In this document: positions 17,394 to 29,042 of the stretch, piece after piece
How positions within the stretch are numbered: the first letter of the stretch is position 1
How the letters are laid out: each line of letters opens with the position of its first letter
Source of the DNA: Alcanivorax sp. DG881
GTDB taxonomy: Bacteria; Pseudomonadota; Gammaproteobacteria; Pseudomonadales; Alcanivoracaceae
Reading direction: 5' to 3'
Assembly: GCF_000155615.1 (NCBI RefSeq)
Contig: NZ_DS989915.1
Span: 2,890,922 to 2,954,921, forward strand
DNA length: 64,000 nt
Position numbers and translations under genes: made by a program
The notes under the pieces: model-generated
Told to the model about the DNA's origin: nothing
Databases searched by the model: none
What the model saw: only the letters and a program-made list of their open reading frames with translations

Positions 17394-19061
17394 TCATGCA
17401 GCCTGGGCTTTGCTCAGCATCTCTTTGGCGTGATTGCGGGTGGATTCGGTGATTTCCACGCCACCCAGCATGCGCGCCAGCTCTTCCACTCTGGCGGTTT
17501 CGTCCAGCCCCTGAATGCGGGTGTGGGTGGTGTCGTCCCCCTGAATCTTGTGTACCTGCCAGTGCTGATGCCCCTGGCTGGCAACTTGTGGCTGGTGGGT
17601 AATGCACAGCACCTGGGCGTGCTGGCCCAGCTCGCGCAGTAGCCGGCCGACGATCTCGGCGACGCCGCCGCCCACGCCCACGTCCACTTCGTCGAAGACC
17701 AGGCTGGGTACAGTCAGGTTGCGCGCGCAGATGACCTGAATGGCCAGGCTGACCCGTGACAGTTCGCCACCGGACGCCACCTTGCCCAGCGGTTTGAGCG
17801 GTTGGCCCGGGTTGGCAGAAAACAGGAATTCCACCTCTTCCAGGCCGTCGGGCGTGGGGCTGCACTCACTGAGGCGCGCATCCAGCTGGGCCGCTTTCAT
17901 GCCCAGGGCGGTGAGTTGTTTCTGGACTTGCTGGCTGAGGGTCTTGGCGGCGCTGCGGCGGGCCTTGCTGAGCTTGCGGGCGTTGTCCATGTAGTGTTGC
18001 TGGGCGCTGCTTTCCTGTTCGGCCAGGGCGTGCAGGTGGGCATCCACATTGCCCAGCGCGTCGGATTCGGCCAGCAGACTGCGATGGTGTTCCACCAGTT
18101 CTTCCGGGCGAATGCGGTGTTTGCGGGCCAGGGTGTAGCACTGGCTCAGGCGTTCTTCCACCTGGCTCAGACGGGCCGGGTCCAGATCCAGTTTTTCCAG
18201 ATAATGACGCAGATCATCGGCGGCGGCTTCCACTTGCAGACGGGCGGATTCCACGGTGTCGGCAATGCTGCCCAGGCCGTCGTCGTTGTTGCGGGCGTCA
18301 TCCAGCCAGTGGCTGACCTGGCTGAGGTGGTCGTTGCAGGTGCCGTCCTCGCCTTCATAAAGCGCGTTCAGGGATTGCTGGCAGACGCGGATCAGACTTT
18401 CTGCGTTGCCCAGCCGTTGCTGTTCCTGCTCTAGCTGTTCCAGCTCGCCGTCTTGCAGGGCGAGGGCATCGAGCTCCTCCAGCTGGAAGCGCAGCAGCTC
18501 TTCCTTTTCGTTCTGTTCGCGGGCCTGATTAAGGGCCTCGTCGTGGGCGCGGCGGGCTTTCTGCCAGTGGCGCCAATGCTCGCGCACGCTGTTGGCCAGG
18601 TCGCGGGCGTCGGCAAAGTTGTCCAGCAGCTGGCGGTGGGCGTCTTTTTTCAGCAGCGCCTGATGTTCGTGCTGGCTGTGGATGCTGATCAGGCGTTCGC
18701 CCAGCTCGCGGACTTCCGCCAGCGGGGTGGGGGTGCCGTTCACATAGGCCCGGGAGCGGCCGTCGGCACGCACGGTGCGGCGCAGCAGGCACTGTTCTTC
18801 ATCGTCCAGTTCCCGTTCGGCAAGCCATTGGCGGGCGGCCAGGTTGTTGCTCACATCAAAGGTGGCCAGCACCTCGGCGCGATCGTGCCCGTGGCGAACG
18901 ATGGAGGAGTCGGCGCGATCGCCGAGGGTGAGCCCAAGGGCGTCGATGATGACGGATTTGCCTGCCCCGGTTTCGCCGCTGATGACGGTGAGCCCGTTCT
19001 CGGGCTCCAGTTCCAGCTGGTCAACGGTGGCAAAATGACGAACGCTCAAGTGTGTCAGCAT
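17394..19061 (-). CDS. recN: DNA repair protein RecN (SMC-like ATPase)
   Basis: A 555-residue protein with a Walker A motif GETGAGKS near residue 30, a long coiled-coil middle (about 150-365, rich in Glu/Gln/Leu) and the C-terminal signature ASGGELSRVSLAIQV and Walker B VFDEVDVGVGG. RecN holds broken DNA ends during recombinational repair. It starts 30 bases after the stop of the RDD gene with AGGAACACC spacing, so it is probably the second gene of that unit. The LexA box for both lies at 19640-19659, which fits recN as a classic SOS gene. Confidence 0.97.
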   Translation of the reverse strand: MLTHLSVRHFATVDQLELEPENGLTVISGETGAGKSVIIDALGLTLGDRADSSIVRHGHDRAEVLATFDVSNNLAARQWLAERELDDEEQCLLRRTVRADGRSRAYVNGTPTPLAEVRELGERLISIHSQHEHQALLKKDAHRQLLDNFADARDLANSVREHWRHWQKARRAHDEALNQAREQNEKEELLRFQLEELDALALQDGELEQLEQEQQRLGNAESLIRVCQQSLNALYEGEDGTCNDHLSQVSHWLDDARNNDDGLGSIADTVESARLQVEAAADDLRHYLEKLDLDPARLSQVEERLSQCYTLARKHRIRPEELVEHHRSLLAESDALGNVDAHLHALAEQESSAQQHYMDNARKLSKARRSAAKTLSQQVQKQLTALGMKAAQLDARLSECSPTPDGLEEVEFLFSANPGQPLKPLGKVASGGELSRVSLAIQVICARNLTVPSLVFDEVDVGVGGGVAEIVGRLLRELGQHAQVLCITHQPQVASQGHQHWQVHKIQGDDTTHTRIQGLDETARVEELARMLGGVEITESTRNHAKEMLSKAQAA

Positions 19062-19091
19062 GGTGTTCCTCCGGAACAGGCAAAATCGTTG

Positions 19092-19619
19092 CTAAGCGGT
19101 GGTGCTCTGGGTCTGGATGACCTGGGTGCCGGCAAGGTGGTCGTGCAGGCAACGGCGATCGGACCGGAAAATCAGTAACGGGTCGAGAATCATGATCAGG
19201 TTGATGCCGGGCAGCTGGGCGAGCACGTGGAAAACAAAATAGCGCAGGCCATAGAGCTTGCCGGCGGGCACGTTGTCCTGCTCCATGCCGACGATGCGCA
19301 TGTTGAGAATTATTTTGCCGATGGTTTGCTGGCGGTTGAACAGGAGCCAGCCCTGCAGGGCCAGGAAGATCAGTTCCCCGGCGATGAACAGGCCGATGCT
19401 GGTGGTCAGGTTGATGTCGCCGTTGCCCTGCATCAGGGCGTCCCAGATGCCGGTGAAATAGATGATCGGGCCGATCACCAGTAACTGCACCAGGCCATCG
19501 ATGAGGGCGCCGAGCAGGCGGTACAGGCGGCTGGCCAGTTCCGGTGTGTCGGGCTTTGCCTGGCTCTGGATAGTGCTGTCCGGGGCCTGGTAGGGGTTGT
19601 GCGGGTTTTCGTCGGTCAT
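19092..19619 (-). CDS. RDD family membrane protein, probable first gene of the SOS-controlled recN operon
   Basis: A 175-residue protein with a polar N-terminal tail, then the RDD pattern: SRLYRLLGALIDGLVQ (first helix with the conserved Arg and Asp), a second and third helix, and GKIILNMRIVG, ending FRSDRRCLHDHLAGT. RDD proteins are small inner-membrane proteins of mostly unknown role, some thought to be ion exchangers. AAGGA lies eight bases before the ATG. The only promoter region for recN is upstream of this gene, with a LexA-type box 20 bases before its start, so this protein should be made during the SOS response. Confidence 0.9.
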   Translation of the reverse strand: MTDENPHNPYQAPDSTIQSQAKPDTPELASRLYRLLGALIDGLVQLLVIGPIIYFTGIWDALMQGNGDINLTTSIGLFIAGELIFLALQGWLLFNRQQTIGKIILNMRIVGMEQDNVPAGKLYGLRYFVFHVLAQLPGINLIMILDPLLIFRSDRRCLHDHLAGTQVIQTQSTTA

Positions 19620-19639
19620 GATGACATCCTTGTTACGAT

Positions 19640-19659
19640 GACTGCTCTTATGGACAGTG
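19640..19659. promoter_or_regulatory. LexA (SOS) box before the RDD-recN operon
   Basis: GACTG, ten bases (CTCTTATGGA), CAGTG: the CTG-N10-CAG core is perfect, with one further matching base on each side. It ends 20 bases before the RDD start codon. Confidence 0.75.
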
Positions 19660-19706
19660 TTGGTTAATGGTAGGGGATTCGCACGGAGAGTGTAAGCCCC
19701 TGCTCA

Positions 19707-19736
19707 ATGAAACCCGGCCGCGCTTCTCTATATAAT
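19707..19736 (+). promoter_or_regulatory. Sigma-70 type promoter of hrcA
   Basis: A perfect TATAAT at 19731-19736 with a weak -35 (ATGAAA, 19707-19712) 18 bases upstream. The hrcA start is 32 bases downstream, with AGGGAGGTG at 19737-19745. No CIRCE palindrome is visible here. Confidence 0.6.
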
Positions 19737-19767
19737 AGGGAGGTGATTTTCTGGTACATATACCCCC

Positions 19768-20817
19768 ATGACAAAGCTGGATCTTAACGAACGTAAACAA
19801 CGCCTGCTGATGACGCTGGTGGAGCGGCATATCCGTGATGGCCAGCCGGTGGGCTCGAAGACGCTGGCCAGTGGCAGCGGCCTGACGGTGAGCCCGGCCA
19901 CGGTGCGCAATATCATGTCGGAGCTGGAGGAGCTGGGGGTGCTGAGCAGCCCGCACACCTCGGCGGGGCGTATTCCCACGGAGCTGGGTTATCGCCTGTA
20001 CGTGGATTCGCTGCTGGCGACCAGTGTCATGGAGCGCCCGGATCACCGGCATCTGAAAAAAGAGCTGCGGCAGATGCTGGCGCCGGAGCAGTCCTCCCAG
20101 GAGTTGATCGCCCAGGCCTCAAAAACCCTGGCCGAGCTGACGCGCATGGCCGGGCTGGTGGCGGTGCCGCGCCGTGAGGTGTCAACGCTGCGGCAGGTGG
20201 AGTTCCTGCCGCTGTCGGGCAAGCGGGTGCTGGTGGTGCTGGTGATTAACCGCTCCGAGGTGCAGAACCGCATTATTCACACCGACCGGGATTACGATGA
20301 GGTGGAGTTGCGCCAGGCGGCCAATTACATCAATCACACCTATGCGGGTTGTGACCTGAACAGTATCTGCGATGGTTTGCTGAACACCATGAACGCCGAC
20401 CGTCAGCAGATGGATGCCCTGATGCAGACGGCGATGGCGGTGGCGGACAAGGCCCTGCGCACCGAGCGGCCCGATTCCGATTATGTGGTCTCCGGGGAGT
20501 CCAACCTGATTCAGTCCGCCGAGGCGGAAAACCTGGGCCAGCTGCGAAACCTGTTCGATGCCTTCAATCACAAGCGCGATATCCTGCATCTGCTGGAGCG
20601 CTCCATGAAGGCCGACGGGGTACAGATTTTTATCGGTCGCGAATCCGGCTTCCAGCCGTTCGAGGATTACTCGCTGATTTCCGCGCCCTACAAGGCGGAT
20701 AATGGCCCGGTGGGTGTGCTGGCGGTGGTTGGCCCCACCCGCATGGACTATGAAAAGGTCATCCCCACCGTGGATATCACCGCCAAGATCCTCTCGGCGG
20801 CGCTGACCCAGCTATAA
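19768..20817 (+). CDS. hrcA: Heat-inducible transcription repressor HrcA
   Basis: A 349-residue protein. The N-terminal winged helix has RQRLLMTLVERHI-like residues, PVGSKTLA and SPATVRNIMSELEELG; the conserved SSPHTSAGRIPTE follows. A central GAF-like part and the C-terminal IGRESGFQPFEDYSLI block complete the family pattern. HrcA binds CIRCE elements and represses chaperone genes; its folding depends on GroEL. Its position just before grpE is common outside the enterobacteria. Since grpE and dnaK here show sigma-32-type promoters and no CIRCE, its target is probably elsewhere, such as groESL. Confidence 0.96.
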   Translation: MTKLDLNERKQRLLMTLVERHIRDGQPVGSKTLASGSGLTVSPATVRNIMSELEELGVLSSPHTSAGRIPTELGYRLYVDSLLATSVMERPDHRHLKKELRQMLAPEQSSQELIAQASKTLAELTRMAGLVAVPRREVSTLRQVEFLPLSGKRVLVVLVINRSEVQNRIIHTDRDYDEVELRQAANYINHTYAGCDLNSICDGLLNTMNADRQQMDALMQTAMAVADKALRTERPDSDYVVSGESNLIQSAEAENLGQLRNLFDAFNHKRDILHLLERSMKADGVQIFIGRESGFQPFEDYSLISAPYKADNGPVGVLAVVGPTRMDYEKVIPTVDITAKILSAALTQL

Positions 20818-20835
20818 CCCGCTGTAGGAGTACCA

Positions 20836-20883
20836 GTTATTCGCTGCGCTCACCCCTTCGGGGCCGTCTTCGACGTTCCTGCG
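20836..20883. repeat. Dispersed intergenic repeat, copy 2
   Basis: The first 31 bases match 12449-12479 with one mismatch, and ACGTTCCTGCG recurs at 20873-20883. It lies in the 337-base gap between hrcA and grpE. In the rest of this gap I see no gene, only a heptad array at 21034 and the grpE promoter. Confidence 0.7.
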
Positions 20884-21033
20884 CTTCGCTTGGTGAGGCG
20901 CGAAAATGCCGCGTCGAGTTGCGAGAAGCGAGTGTCGAAAGGTAAAACCCTCGGTTGGCTCGTCTTCCCGGTTTTTGTGCTCTCTTGGCGCGGCCTCTTG
21001 CACCTCAGAAGCTGACCGGGGTATCCCGCGACG

Positions 21034-21061
21034 CTGTCAATTGCCCACTATCCACTGTCAA
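21034..21061. repeat. 7-bp-periodic array before grpE
   Basis: CTGTCAA, TTGCCCA, CTATCCA, CTGTCAA in exact 7-base register. The first and last units are identical. It ends 15 bases before the grpE -35 element. Confidence 0.6.
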
Positions 21062-21075
21062 CTGCCTTCCTCCCC

Positions 21076-21103
21076 CTTGAATCCCACCCGATAGTTCCCA
21101 TAT
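21076..21103 (+). promoter_or_regulatory. Sigma-32 heat-shock promoter of grpE
   Basis: CTTGAA at 21076-21081, a 14-base spacer, then TCCCATAT, one mismatch from the sigma-32 consensus CCCCATNT. The grpE start is about 50 bases downstream. Confidence 0.8.
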
Positions 21104-21154
21104 CTTTGCCGGCTTTCCTGAGTTAAGGCCCCGTTCGGGGATGTGGAGTGAGTA

Positions 21155-21733
21155 ATGAGTGAGCAGGAAAAAGAACAGAAGGGCGCCGAGCCGGAGCTGG
21201 AAACGGTGGAAGAGCAGCAGGCTGCTGCAGACGCCGACGCTGAGCAGGCAGAGCCCACCACGGAAGAGAAGCTGGCTGAGGCGGATGCCGAGCTGGCCAA
21301 GGTGAAGAAGGCGCTGGCTGAGGCGGATGTGCGCGCCCAGGCAGAAGTCCAGAACGTGCGCAAGCGTGCCGAGCGGGATGTGCAGCATGCCCGCAAGTTT
21401 GCCCTGGAGAAGTTCGCCGGCGATCTGCTGAGTGTGGCGGACAACCTGGAGCGCGGCCTGGCGGCACTGGATGCCGAGGACGAGGCCCTGAAAGGCGCCC
21501 GTGAAGGTATCGAGCTAACGCTGAAATCCCTGCTGGACGCGTTTGCCCGCTACAACCTGGAGCAGATCGCTCCGGCAGACGAGCCGTTCAATCCTGAATT
21601 GCATGAAGCCATGACCATGGTGCCGGTCCCCAATGTGGACCCCAATACCGTGATCGAGGTGCTGGAGAAGGGCTACCAACTTAACGGCCGCCTGATTCGC
21701 CCGGCGCGGGTGGTGGTCAGCAAGGCCCCCTGA
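21155..21733 (+). CDS. grpE: Nucleotide exchange factor GrpE
   Basis: A 192-residue protein. The first ~60 residues are very acidic (Glu/Ala/Asp), followed by a long coiled-coil helix ([19 protein letters not shown]), the [19 protein letters not shown] region and the beta-wing with ALEQIAP-like [20 protein letters not shown]. GrpE releases ADP from DnaK. It is the first gene of the grpE-dnaK-dnaJ chaperone set and has its own sigma-32 promoter. Confidence 0.97.
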   Translation: MSEQEKEQKGAEPELETVEEQQAAADADAEQAEPTTEEKLAEADAELAKVKKALAEADVRAQAEVQNVRKRAERDVQHARKFALEKFAGDLLSVADNLERGLAALDAEDEALKGAREGIELTLKSLLDAFARYNLEQIAPADEPFNPELHEAMTMVPVPNVDPNTVIEVLEKGYQLNGRLIRPARVVVSKAP

Positions 21734-21836
21734 TGATCAGGGCCGATGCCTGAGGCCGGTTGCGAACGCGGCTCTGGGCCCGGTTTTCAGCGTCAAGGCC
21801 GTTACAAAAGTGACGCACTCAAAATCAACAGGCTCC

Positions 21837-21864
21837 CTTGAAATGCCGGCAGCGACCGCCATAT
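21837..21864 (+). promoter_or_regulatory. Sigma-32 heat-shock promoter of dnaK
   Basis: CTTGAAA at 21837-21843, a 13-base spacer, then CGCCATAT (consensus CCCCATNT). It lies in the 209-base spacer between grpE and dnaK, 78 bases before the dnaK start, so dnaK can be transcribed apart from grpE. Confidence 0.8.
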
Positions 21865-21942
21865 AGGAGCCAGACGAATTAACAATTCAACTGCCTGGGG
21901 CGCCGACAGGGTCCCGGCTGGTGTGAAGGAGATAGAACGACT

Positions 21943-23868
21943 ATGGGTAAGATTATCGGTATCGACCTGGGTACGACCAACAGCTGTGTGGCCGTGCTGG
22001 AAGGTGACAAGACCAAGGTTATTGAAAACGCAGAAGGTGCGCGCACTACGCCGTCCATCATCGCCTACACCGACGACAAGGAAACCCTGGTCGGTCAATC
22101 TGCCAAGCGTCAGGCGGTGACCAACCCGGAAAACACACTGTACGCGGTGAAGCGTCTGATCGGCCGTCGTTTTGACGACAAGGTGGTTCAGAAGGACATC
22201 AAGATGGTGCCCTACAAGATCACCAAGGCTGACAATGGCGATGCCTGGGTGGAAGTGAAAGGCGAGAAAATGGCGCCGCCGCAAATTTCTGCGCAAGTGC
22301 TGAAGAAAATGAAGAAGACCGCGGAAGATTACCTGGGTGAGACCGTCACCGAGGCCGTTATCACCGTGCCGGCTTACTTCAACGATTCCCAGCGCCAGGC
22401 TACCAAGGATGCCGGTCGCATCGCTGGCCTGGACGTGAAGCGTATTATCAACGAGCCCACTGCGGCGGCCCTGGCCTATGGCCTGGACAAGAAGGGTGGT
22501 GATCGCACCATCGCCGTGTATGACTTGGGTGGCGGTACTTTCGATATCTCCATCATCGAAATTGCCGAAGTGGATGGCGAGCACCAGTTTGAAGTGCTGG
22601 CCACCAACGGTGACACCTTCCTGGGTGGTGAGGATTTCGACCTGGCACTGATCAACTTCCTGGCGGATCAGTTCAAGGCGGACTCCGGCATCGATCTGGG
22701 CGGCGACCCGCTGGCCATGCAGCGCCTGAAAGAAGCGGCCGAGAAAGCCAAGATTGAGCTGTCCTCTGCCGAGCAGACCGAAGTGAACCTGCCGTACATC
22801 ACGGCAGACAGCACCGGTCCCAAGCACCTGGTGGTGAAAGTGACCCGCGCCAAGCTGGAATCCCTGGTGGGTGATCTGGTGAGCCGTTCACTGGAGCCGT
22901 GCAAAACCGCGCTGGCCGATGCGGGCGTGAAAACCGCCGATATCACCGACGTGATTCTGGTGGGCGGTCAGACCCGTATGCCGATGGTGCAGAAGAGCGT
23001 TACCGAGTTCTTCGGCAAAGAGCCGCGCAAGGACGTGAACCCGGATGAAGCGGTTGCCATGGGTGCAGCGATTCAGGGCGCGGTACTGAGCGGCGACGTG
23101 ACCGACGTGCTGTTGCTGGACGTGACCCCGCTGACCCTGGGTATTGAAACCATGGGTGGCGTGATGACTCCGCTGATCGAGAAGAACACCACCATCCCGA
23201 CCAATGCGTCGCAGGTGTTCTCCACCGCGGACGACAATCAGACCGCCGTGACCGTGCATGTGTTGCAGGGCGAACGTAAGCAAGCAGCGCAAAACAAGTC
23301 GCTGGGGCAGTTCAATCTGGAAGACATTCCGCCGGCACCGCGCGGCATGCCGCAGATCGAAGTGACCTTCGATATCGATGCCAACGGCATTTTGCATGTG
23401 GGCGCGAAAGACAAGGCCACTGGCAAAGAGCAGACCATCCAGATTAAAGCCTCCTCCGGCCTGTCCGACGAGGAAGTGGAACAGATGGTGCAGGACGCGG
23501 AAGCTCACGCGGACGAAGACAAGAAGTTCGAAGAGCTGGTGCAGACCCGCAACCAGGCGGACCACCTGGTGCATGCGACTCGCAAGACCCTCGAGGAAGC
23601 CGGCGACAAGGCGACCGACGAAGAGAAAGAGTCCATCACCAAGGCTGTGGACGAGCTGGAAGAAGCCGCCAAGGGCAGCGACAAGGATGATATCGAAGCC
23701 AAGATCAAGGCGCTGTCCGAAGTGTCCGCACCGCTGGCCGAGAAGATGTACGCCGAGCAGGCCCAGCAGGCTGAAGGTGCTGCCGGCGCCGAAGGCGGCG
23801 AGCAGCAGAAAGGCGATGACGTGGTCGATGCCGAGTTCGAAGAAGTCGACGACGACAAGAAGAAGTAA
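21943..23868 (+). CDS. dnaK: Chaperone DnaK (Hsp70)
   Basis: A 641-residue Hsp70. The start [12 protein letters not shown] holds the first phosphate loop, [11 protein letters not shown] the second, and VGGQTRMP the adenosine motif. The substrate-binding domain begins near residue 390 ([14 protein letters not shown]) and the tail ends in acidic [10 protein letters not shown]. It folds and protects proteins in an ATP cycle driven by DnaJ and GrpE, both encoded beside it. Family length and motifs are standard. Confidence 0.99.
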   Translation: MGKIIGIDLGTTNSCVAVLEGDKTKVIENAEGARTTPSIIAYTDDKETLVGQSAKRQAVTNPENTLYAVKRLIGRRFDDKVVQKDIKMVPYKITKADNGDAWVEVKGEKMAPPQISAQVLKKMKKTAEDYLGETVTEAVITVPAYFNDSQRQATKDAGRIAGLDVKRIINEPTAAALAYGLDKKGGDRTIAVYDLGGGTFDISIIEIAEVDGEHQFEVLATNGDTFLGGEDFDLALINFLADQFKADSGIDLGGDPLAMQRLKEAAEKAKIELSSAEQTEVNLPYITADSTGPKHLVVKVTRAKLESLVGDLVSRSLEPCKTALADAGVKTADITDVILVGGQTRMPMVQKSVTEFFGKEPRKDVNPDEAVAMGAAIQGAVLSGDVTDVLLLDVTPLTLGIETMGGVMTPLIEKNTTIPTNASQVFSTADDNQTAVTVHVLQGERKQAAQNKSLGQFNLEDIPPAPRGMPQIEVTFDIDANGILHVGAKDKATGKEQTIQIKASSGLSDEEVEQMVQDAEAHADEDKKFEELVQTRNQADHLVHATRKTLEEAGDKATDEEKESITKAVDELEEAAKGSDKDDIEAKIKALSEVSAPLAEKMYAEQAQQAEGAAGAEGGEQQKGDDVVDAEFEEVDDDKKK

Positions 23869-23883
23869 GTAACGCCTGAAGTC

Positions 23884-23949
23884 TGACGCCGGACGTTGGA
23901 CGCGGATGCTCTTTGGCTTCTGCGTCTGGCCTCCGGCGTCGGGCGTCTG
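23884..23949. repeat. Inverted heptad arrays between dnaK and dnaJ
   Basis: Left arm TGACGCC, GGACGTT, GGACGCG; right arm GCGTCTG, GCCTCCG, GCGTCGG, GCGTCTG (from 23922). GACGCCGGA (23885) and TCCGGCGTC (23932) pair perfectly. The arrays fill most of the 101-base spacer. Confidence 0.75.
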
Positions 23950-23969
23950 GCTAAGCCAAAGGCTTATCT

Positions 23970-25097
23970 ATGTCCAAACGTGATTATTACGAAGTGCTGG
24001 GTGCGGCGAAGGATGCCAGCGCGCAGGATTTGAAGAAGGCTTATCGTCGCCTGGCGATGAAATACCATCCGGACCGTAATCCGGATGATGAAGAGGCGCT
24101 GGCCAAATTCAAGGAAGCAAAAGAAGCCTACGAAGTGCTGGCCGATGAGCAGAAGCGCGCGGCCTATGACCAGTTCGGCCATGCCGGCGTTAACGGTCAG
24201 GGTGGTGCCGGTGCTGGCGGCGGCTTCGGCGGCGGTGGTTTTGGTGACATCTTCGGCGATATCTTTGGCGACATCTTTGGTGGTGGCGGCGGCGGACGTC
24301 GTGGCCCTGCCCGCGGTGCAGACCTGCGTTATACGCTGGAGCTGACCCTGGAGCAGGCCGTGCGCGGCTGCGATGAAAAGATCCGTATCCCCACCTGGGA
24401 TGGCTGTGATGTCTGTCATGGCACTGGTGCCAAAGAAGGCAGTCAACCGGTAGCGTGTACCACCTGTGGTGGCGTCGGTCAGGTGCGCATGCAGCAGGGG
24501 TTCTTTACCGTGCAGCAGGCGTGTCCCACCTGTAAGGGTGAAGGCAAGATCATCAAGGATCCCTGTGGTAACTGCGGTGGCCAGGGCCGGGTGCAGAACA
24601 CCAAGACCCTGTCGGTGAAGATTCCGGCGGGCGTGGATACCGGTGACCGCATCCGTCTTGCCGGTGAAGGCGAGGCGGGCATGCACGGCGCGCCGTCCGG
24701 CGACTTGTATGTTCAGGTGGCCGTGCGTGAGCACGACATCTTCCAGCGCGATGGTGACAACCTGTTTTGCGAAGTGCCGATCAGTTTTGTCGATGCCTCG
24801 CTCGGTGGTGAGCTGGATGTGCCCACCCTGAATGGCAAGGTGAAGCTGAAAGTGCCGGCGGAAACCCAGAGCGGAAAAATCTTCCGTCTGCGTGGCAAAG
24901 GTGTGGCGCCGGTTCGTGGCGGTGCGCCGGGTGACCTGCTCTGCAAGGTGGTCATCGAGACCCCGGTGAAGCTGTCCGGTGAACAGAAAGAGTTGTTGCG
25001 CAAATTCCAGGAGTCTCTGGAGAGTGGCGGTAACCGCCACAACCCGCGCAAGAGCAGCTGGTTCGAAGGCGTTAAACGGTTTTTCGATACCAAGTAA
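23970..25097 (+). CDS. dnaJ: Co-chaperone DnaJ (Hsp40)
   Basis: A 375-residue type I Hsp40. The J domain has the HPD motif ([11 protein letters not shown]), then a Gly/Phe region (about 75-110), four CxxCxGxG zinc repeats ([32 protein letters not shown] at about 145-205) and the C-terminal substrate-binding domains. It presents clients to DnaK and stimulates its ATPase. It follows dnaK and is closed by a strong terminator. Confidence 0.98.
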   Translation: MSKRDYYEVLGAAKDASAQDLKKAYRRLAMKYHPDRNPDDEEALAKFKEAKEAYEVLADEQKRAAYDQFGHAGVNGQGGAGAGGGFGGGGFGDIFGDIFGDIFGGGGGGRRGPARGADLRYTLELTLEQAVRGCDEKIRIPTWDGCDVCHGTGAKEGSQPVACTTCGGVGQVRMQQGFFTVQQACPTCKGEGKIIKDPCGNCGGQGRVQNTKTLSVKIPAGVDTGDRIRLAGEGEAGMHGAPSGDLYVQVAVREHDIFQRDGDNLFCEVPISFVDASLGGELDVPTLNGKVKLKVPAETQSGKIFRLRGKGVAPVRGGAPGDLLCKVVIETPVKLSGEQKELLRKFQESLESGGNRHNPRKSSWFEGVKRFFDTK

Positions 25098-25113
25098 GCG
25101 TTCTGGTCCGCTT

Positions 25114-25153
25114 AAAAAAGCCCGGCATGATGTCTCATGCCGGGCTTTTTTTT
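25114..25153 (+). terminator. Rho-independent terminator of dnaJ
   Basis: AAAAAAGCCCGGCATGA and its complement TCATGCCGGGCTTTTTT enclose a short loop; a run of eight T follows. Confidence 0.95.
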
Positions 25154-25220
25154 GGTTCTTCACGGATTAGAGTGAATAACTCGCTTTTCGCCGTCTGATG
25201 GGGTTATCGCGAATACCCGG

Positions 25221-25438
25221 CACTTTGCCAAACGCTCAACGCCGGATGCCTGACGTAAAACCCCATAGCCTGAGAGGTTGTCGTTCTTGTGGCATCTCCT
25301 TTAAGGGGTATTCAGGGGCATCATTCAGGCAATAATCGGGTAATGCATTCTGCGCAGAAAGCATGGCGGCCAAGGTTTTCAGGTTTTGAATTCAAGCGTC
25401 CGTCGTCCGGCATCCGGCGTTGAGCGTTTGGCAAAGTG
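25221..25438. repeat. 30-bp perfect terminal inverted repeat made of heptad arrays
   Basis: 25221-25250 is the exact reverse complement of 25409-25438, and the match continues to 35 bases with one mismatch. The arms keep a 7-base period: left ACTTTGC, CAAACGC, TCAACGC, CGGATGC, CTGACGT; right GCGTCCG, TCGTCCG, GCATCCG, GCGTTGA, GCGTTTG. The 158-base interior has no gene. The overall 218-base form resembles a MITE, but no target-site duplication is visible. It occupies much of the 443-base gap between dnaJ and the next gene. Confidence 0.9.
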
Positions 25439-25540
25439 AAGTATGTGCTCAGCCAATAGTATGAAATTTGATCGCCTTCGTTGCCGCTGAAAGCTTGCCT
25501 GCGATATTGTGCATAAAAACAACAATAATCAGAGGCAATT

Positions 25541-27641
<2,101 letters not shown>

Positions 27642-27761
27642 CCGCCTGCCAGGCCTGCCACTGGTCTATCGGCGGGATTGCCGCGTGACAGCGGGGCCAC
27701 AAAGCCCTAAAATAGCGCGCAGCCCGTGATGGGCGTGCGGGGCGCCGAATGAAGAATTTAG

Positions 27762-27796
27762 AAAAAGCGAGGTGGAGGAATCCATCTCGCTTTTTT
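27762..27796 (+). terminator. Hairpin with T run between dapB and carA
   Basis: GCGAG-G-TGGA and TCCA-T-CTCGC form a stem with one mismatch, followed by TTTTTT. It ends 53 bases before the carA start and could be a plain dapB terminator or an attenuator in the carA leader. Confidence 0.8.
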
Positions 27797-27848
27797 GCGA
27801 GCGCACCCGCCGCAGATCTCCCTATTCCCTATCAGCCTGGAGGTTGCG

Positions 27849-28973
27849 TTGACGGTTCCCGCCATTCTCGCTCTTGAAGACGGAAGCATCTTTCGGGGTG
27901 TTGCAATCGGTGCCACGGGTGAAACCGTGGGTGAGGTGGTGTTTAACACCGCCATGACTGGCTATCAGGAGATCCTGACGGATCCTTCCTATGCCAAACA
28001 GATTGTAACCCTTACCTATCCGCATATTGGTAACACTGGCGTCACTGCCGAGGACGAAGAGTCCTCCCGAATCTGGGCCTCGGGCCTGGTGATTCGTGAT
28101 CTGGCCATGACAGTGAGCAACTGGCGTAGTGAGCAAACTCTTCCGGACTACCTGCGTGAGCGCAACATCGTTGCCATCGCCGATATCGACACTCGCCGCC
28201 TGACACGCATTTTGCGTGACAAGGGTGCCCAGAATGGTTGCATTCTGGCCGGCGACAATGTGGATGAAGCACAGGCGCTGGCGGCGGCCAAGGGGTTCCC
28301 CGGCCTGAAAGGCATGGACCTGGCGAAGGAAGTGAGTGTTGCCGAGTCCTACAGCTGGACCGAGTCCACCTGGGATCTTGAGAAAGGTCACACCGAGCAG
28401 GGCGAGACCCGCTTCCATGTGGTGGCCTACGACTACGGCGTCAAGCGCAACATCCTGCGCATGCTGGCCGAGCGTGGCTGCAAGCTCACCGTGGTGCCGG
28501 CCCAGACGCCCGCGTCCGAGGTGCTGGCCATGAAGCCGGACGGTGTCTTCCTGTCCAACGGCCCTGGTGACCCGGAGCCTTGCGACTATGCCATTGCCGC
28601 GATCCAGGAGATCGTTGCCACCGGGTTGCCGGTGTTCGGTATCTGCCTGGGCCATCAATTGCTGGCACTGGCCAGTGGCGCCAAGTCCATGAAAATGGCC
28701 ACGGGCCACCACGGCGCCAACCACCCGGTGAAAACCCTGGCGGATGACACGGTGATGATCACCAGCCAGAACCACGGTTTTGCGGTGGATATCGATACCT
28801 TGCCGGACAACCTGAAAGTGACCCATGTGTCACTGTTCGACGGCACCTTGCAGGGCATCGAGCGCACCGATGTGCCGGCCTTCAGCTTCCAGGGGCACCC
28901 GGAAGCGAGCCCGGGGCCGCGTGACTGCGCGCCGCTGTTCGATCATTTCATCGAGCTCATGCAAGCAAAATAA
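27849..28973 (+). CDS. carA: Carbamoyl-phosphate synthase small subunit
   Basis: A 374-residue glutamine amidotransferase. The N-terminal domain starts [14 protein letters not shown]; the class I amidotransferase domain has the nucleophile in FGICLGHQL and the His/Glu pair in GHPEASPGP. It supplies ammonia to CarB through a tunnel, for arginine and pyrimidine synthesis. I choose the TTG at 27849 because GGAGG lies five bases upstream and the N-terminus then fits the family; an 18-codon upstream extension is unlikely. Confidence 0.97.
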   Translation: MTVPAILALEDGSIFRGVAIGATGETVGEVVFNTAMTGYQEILTDPSYAKQIVTLTYPHIGNTGVTAEDEESSRIWASGLVIRDLAMTVSNWRSEQTLPDYLRERNIVAIADIDTRRLTRILRDKGAQNGCILAGDNVDEAQALAAAKGFPGLKGMDLAKEVSVAESYSWTESTWDLEKGHTEQGETRFHVVAYDYGVKRNILRMLAERGCKLTVVPAQTPASEVLAMKPDGVFLSNGPGDPEPCDYAIAAIQEIVATGLPVFGICLGHQLLALASGAKSMKMATGHHGANHPVKTLADDTVMITSQNHGFAVDIDTLPDNLKVTHVSLFDGTLQGIERTDVPAFSFQGHPEASPGPRDCAPLFDHFIELMQAK

Positions 28974-28974
28974 G

Positions 28975-29030
28975 CGTCCGACGTCCGACGTTCCACGTCT
29001 GACGCCCTGGCAATTGAAATTAACGTCTGA
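28975..29030. repeat. Heptad array between carA and carB
   Basis: CGTCCGA twice, CGTTCCA, CGTCTGA and CGCCCTG run in exact 7-base register from 28975, and CGTCTGA recurs at 29024. The array begins one base after the carA stop. Confidence 0.75.
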
Positions 29031-29042
29031 CGGTTAGTGACT

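Noticed and set aside
19620-19767. CIRCE operator before hrcA
   Set aside because: No TTAGCACTC/GAGTGCTAA pair is present; the spacer instead holds a LexA box and a TATAAT promoter.
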